Assembly (NCBI GenBank): GCA_003567075.1
Contig: PXAU01000387.1
Span: 1 to 10,198, forward strand
Origin: Trueperaceae bacterium
GTDB lineage: Bacteria; Deinococcota; Deinococci; Deinococcales; Trueperaceae
Direction: 5' to 3'
DNA: 10,198 nucleotides
Made by a program: the position numbers and the translations under genes. Below are positions 8,048 to 10,198 of the stretch, in pieces (positions within the stretch are counted from its first letter, which is position 1; each line of letters opens with the position of its first letter). The notes beneath the pieces were generated by a model. The model did no database searches, had not been told where the DNA came from, and saw nothing but the letters and a program-made list of their open reading frames with translations.

Positions 8048-10030
8048 GTGGGTGTTCTCGATCACATCACTGGACCCCAGGACGTAGGCCGCTTGCGGCT
8101 GTCGCAGCTGCGAGCGCTGTCGTCGGAGTTGCGCGACGAGATCATCGACGTCTGCTCGGAGACGGGTGGCCACTTGGCTTCGAGCCTCGGAGCGGTCGAG
8201 TTGACCGTGGCGCTGCATCACGTCTACGACACCGCTCGTGACCGGGTGGTGTGGGACGTCGGGCACCAGACCTACGGGCACAAGATCCTCACCGGCCGGC
8301 GCGACCGCATGCGTTCGATCCGTCGCCATGGTGGCCTGGCCGGGTTCACCACCAGCAGCGAGTCCGAGCACGACGCCCTGACGGTCGGGCACGCCAGTAC
8401 CAGCTTGGCGGCCGCGTTCGGGATGGCGCTCGCGCGCGATGCGCGAGGAGCGCCGTACGAGGTGACCGCCGTGATCGGCGACGGTGCGCTCACAGGCGGC
8501 ATCGCGTTGGCGGCGCTCAACCAGATCGGCCACGTCAAGCCGCGCATGACCATCGTGCTGAACGACAACGAGTTGTCGATCAGCGAGAACGTCGGCGCGC
8601 TCAACGCCTTCATGCGGCAGCTGCAGGTGCAGCCGTGGTTCCAGCGCGCGGAGCGCAGCGGCAAGGAAGCGCTGGGCGACCTGTGGAGCCCGTTGGCGGA
8701 GTTCGGCAGCCGCGCCAAGACCGCCGCGCGTCGCTTCTTCGACCCCGCCTCCAACAACCCCTTCCTGGCCATGGGGCTGCGCTACGTGGGGCCCATCGAC
8801 GGTCACGACGTCGAGCAACTGGTCTACTACCTGCGCCACATCCGCGAGCTCGAAGGCCCCACGATGCTGCACATCGTCACCCGCAAGGGCAAGGGGTACG
8901 ACGTTGCCGAGGCCGATCCCATCACCTGGCACGGAGCGTCGACCTTCGATCGCCTCGAGCCCGCCGCGGCAGGCAAGGGCTACCAGTGGTCGGATGCCTT
9001 CGGCGACGCCGCCTGCGCGCTGGCCAGCGCCGAGGACCGCGTCTGGGTCATCACACCGGCGATGCGCGAGGGCAGCGGGCTGGTGCGCTACAGCAAGGAG
9101 CACCCGCAGCGCTACATCGACGTCGGCATCGCCGAGGACGTGGCGGTCACGACCGCTGCCGGCCTGGCGCTGCGGGGTGAGAAGCCGATCGTGGCCATCT
9201 ACAGCACCTTCTTGCAGCGCGGCTACGACCAGGTCATCCACGACGTCAGCCTCGAGAACCTCGACGTGGTGTTCGCCATCGACCGGGCCGGCTTGGTCGG
9301 TGGCGACGGGATGACGCACCAGGGCGTCTACGACGTCGCCTACCTGCGAGCGATCCCGAACCTGAGCGTGGCGATGCCGCGCGACGTGCCGCAGCTGCGG
9401 GGCATGCTCAAGAGCGCGCTACGGCGCGGGGGCCCGGTCGCGCTGCGGTGGCCGCGCGGCGGCGTCAAACCCGCGCCGGACCAGCCGGTCGAGGCGTGGC
9501 CGGAGGTCGTCTGGGGCACGTGGGAACGCTTGAAGGAGGGTGACGAGGTGGTGCTGCTCGGCTTCGGTCCCACGGTCGCTACGGCGCTCGCCGCGGCGGG
9601 CGAGGATCCGCGCGTCGGCGTCATCGACGCCCGCTTCGTGAAACCGCTCGACACCGAGATGCTGTTGGCGCTCGCCGACGCCGGCTCGACGCTCGTGACC
9701 ATCGAGGACAACGCGCTCCCGGGTGGCCTCGGCTCGGCGCTGCTCGAGAGCCTGGCCGATCACGGCCGCAGCCTGCCTGTGGTCCGCTTGGGGATCCCCG
9801 ACGTGCACGTGGATCATGGCGATCCGGCGCGCCAGCACGAGGAACTCGGCTACGGTCCCGAGGCGGTGCGCTCCCGGGTCACAGCGTTGCTGGAGGAGCG
9901 CGAGCGAGCGATCACGGATGGAGGCGCTCCGGTGGTGGCCGGAAGGCGGTCTGGCGGGCGCGCGACGACGTGCGAGGAGCAGGCCGTCGAAGCGCATGTT
10001 GTTGACACGCCCCGGCGCGCGTCGGTATAG
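8048..10030 (+). CDS. dxs: 1-deoxy-D-xylulose-5-phosphate synthase (DXS)
   Basis: DXS condenses pyruvate and glyceraldehyde-3-phosphate, using thiamine diphosphate, to make the first intermediate of the MEP isoprenoid pathway, which also feeds thiamine and pyridoxal synthesis. The 660-residue protein shows DVGHQTYGHKILTGRRD, GHASTSLAAA, the ThDP/metal motif GDGALTGG (144-151) with Asn172 and Asn174 in NDNELSISENVGAL, YVGPIDGHD, and the pyrimidine-domain glutamate Glu363. The usual EQHAVT around that glutamate is EDVAVT here, resembling the Deinococcus form I recall. The transketolase C-terminal domain follows (VIDARFVKPLD, TIEDNALPGGLG). The GTG at 8048 is chosen because GGGGAGG lies 7 bases upstream. 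In-frame starts at 8030 and 7976 lack such a site, and 7976 lies before the promoter. Family homology ends near residue 615. A 45-residue Arg/Ala/Glu-rich tail of unknown meaning follows, and its codons overlap the tRNA promoter. Confidence 0.96.
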   Translation: MGVLDHITGPQDVGRLRLSQLRALSSELRDEIIDVCSETGGHLASSLGAVELTVALHHVYDTARDRVVWDVGHQTYGHKILTGRRDRMRSIRRHGGLAGFTTSSESEHDALTVGHASTSLAAAFGMALARDARGAPYEVTAVIGDGALTGGIALAALNQIGHVKPRMTIVLNDNELSISENVGALNAFMRQLQVQPWFQRAERSGKEALGDLWSPLAEFGSRAKTAARRFFDPASNNPFLAMGLRYVGPIDGHDVEQLVYYLRHIRELEGPTMLHIVTRKGKGYDVAEADPITWHGASTFDRLEPAAAGKGYQWSDAFGDAACALASAEDRVWVITPAMREGSGLVRYSKEHPQRYIDVGIAEDVAVTTAAGLALRGEKPIVAIYSTFLQRGYDQVIHDVSLENLDVVFAIDRAGLVGGDGMTHQGVYDVAYLRAIPNLSVAMPRDVPQLRGMLKSALRRGGPVALRWPRGGVKPAPDQPVEAWPEVVWGTWERLKEGDEVVLLGFGPTVATALAAAGEDPRVGVIDARFVKPLDTEMLLALADAGSTLVTIEDNALPGGLGSALLESLADHGRSLPVVRLGIPDVHVDHGDPARQHEELGYGPEAVRSRVTALLEERERAITDGGAPVVAGRRSGGRATTCEEQAVEAHVVDTPRRASV

Positions 10031-10031
10031 T
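10002..10031 (+). promoter_or_regulatory. Strong sigma-70-type promoter of the tRNA-Asp/tRNA-Phe operon
   Basis: A consensus -35 TTGACA (10002-10007), an 18-base spacer and -10 TATAGT (10026-10031) form the best promoter in the window. Transcription would begin about 10038, some 45 bases before the mature tRNA-Asp. It lies within the dxs C-terminal codons, and the dxs TAG stop (10028-10030) is inside the -10 box. Confidence 0.85.
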
Positions 10032-10082
10032 GACGGTTGCCCGTCAGACTCGTCCTGGACGTGACTCTCGGGTGTTCAACGC

Positions 10083-10158
10083 GGAGCCGTAGTGTAGCGG
10101 TTAGCATATCTGCCTGTCACGCAGAAGGTCGCGGGTTCGAATCCCGTCGGCTCCGCCA
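10083..10158 (+). tRNA. tRNA-Asp (anticodon GTC)
   Basis: This is a complete 76-base tRNA with encoded CCA. The acceptor stem GGAGCCG (10083-10089) pairs fully with CGGCTCC (10148-10154). The anticodon stem TCTGC/GCAGA encloses the loop CTGTCAC, with anticodon GTC at 10116-10118. The T arm contains GGTTCGAATCCC. Discriminator G (10155) is the identity base expected for aspartate. It is the first gene after a strong promoter. Confidence 0.97.
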
Positions 10159-10161
10159 TTT

Positions 10162-10198
10162 GGCCAGGTAGCTCAGTTGGTAGAGCATACGACTGAAA
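10162..10198 (+). tRNA. tRNA-Phe (anticodon GAA), 5' half, cut by the window end
   Basis: The visible 37 bases fit tRNA positions 1-37: acceptor strand GGCCAGG, T8 A9, D stem GCTC/GAGC around AGTTGGTA, anticodon 5' stem TACGA, loop C32 T33, anticodon GAA at 10195-10197 and A37. GAA specifies phenylalanine. It follows tRNA-Asp by three T residues, so the two are almost certainly co-transcribed. Confidence 0.92.

Noticed and set aside
10032..10045. Hairpin GACGG-TTGC-CCGTC between the tRNA promoter and tRNA-Asp
   Set aside because: The expected transcription start (about 10038) lies inside it, so it would not form in the transcript. Short GC stems are common by chance here.

Overview
The window is GC-rich (about 70% by eye) bacterial chromosome, and every gene I can support lies on the + strand. 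It looks like housekeeping DNA from a member of the Deinococcota, possibly a relative of Truepera. Three things point there: a 1-deoxyxylulose-5-phosphate synthase whose catalytic-glutamate motif reads EDVAVT, close to the form I recall for Deinococcus instead of the usual EQHAVT; three genes whose -10 box lies only 5-7 bases before the start codon, so their mRNAs should be leaderless, which is common in Deinococcus; and extended TGnTAnnnT promoters. The assignment is an inference, and no rRNA or phylogenetic marker was compared.

Layout. Bases 1-117 are the 3' end of tmRNA (ssrA), with a visible pseudoknot and the tRNA-like end, followed by a long hairpin that is probably its terminator. Bases 160-303 hold nothing I recognise. 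At 358-1452 is a MalK/UgpC/MsmX-type sugar-importer ATPase with its own promoter and Shine-Dalgarno site but no permease or binding-protein genes nearby. A perfect 12-bp hairpin separates it from an ABC-F translation-factor-type ATPase (1528-3498). Next comes a tight cluster: a fumarylacetoacetate-hydrolase-family enzyme (3523-4287), a metallo-beta-lactamase-fold hydrolase (4296-5279), purN (5272-5883) and purD (5880-7154), with gaps or overlaps of 8 bases or fewer. A predicted lipoprotein of unknown function (7247-7936) and dxs (8048-10030) follow, each with its own promoter. The window closes with a strong promoter, tRNA-Asp(GTC) and the 5' half of tRNA-Phe(GAA).

How the genes relate. purN and purD supply two early steps of de novo purine synthesis and are probably co-transcribed with the two hydrolases, whose substrates cannot be read from sequence. 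dxs starts the MEP isoprenoid and thiamine/pyridoxal precursor route. tmRNA, the ABC-F protein and the tRNAs all serve translation, but nothing shows that they are functionally linked here. I found no mobile element, CRISPR array, prophage, toxin-antitoxin or defence system, and no new multi-gene system. The items most worth a second look are regulatory: the mix of leaderless and leadered genes, a hairpin over an ABC-F promoter, a 15-bp tandem duplication at the purN/purD junction, and a tRNA promoter whose -10 box contains the dxs stop codon.
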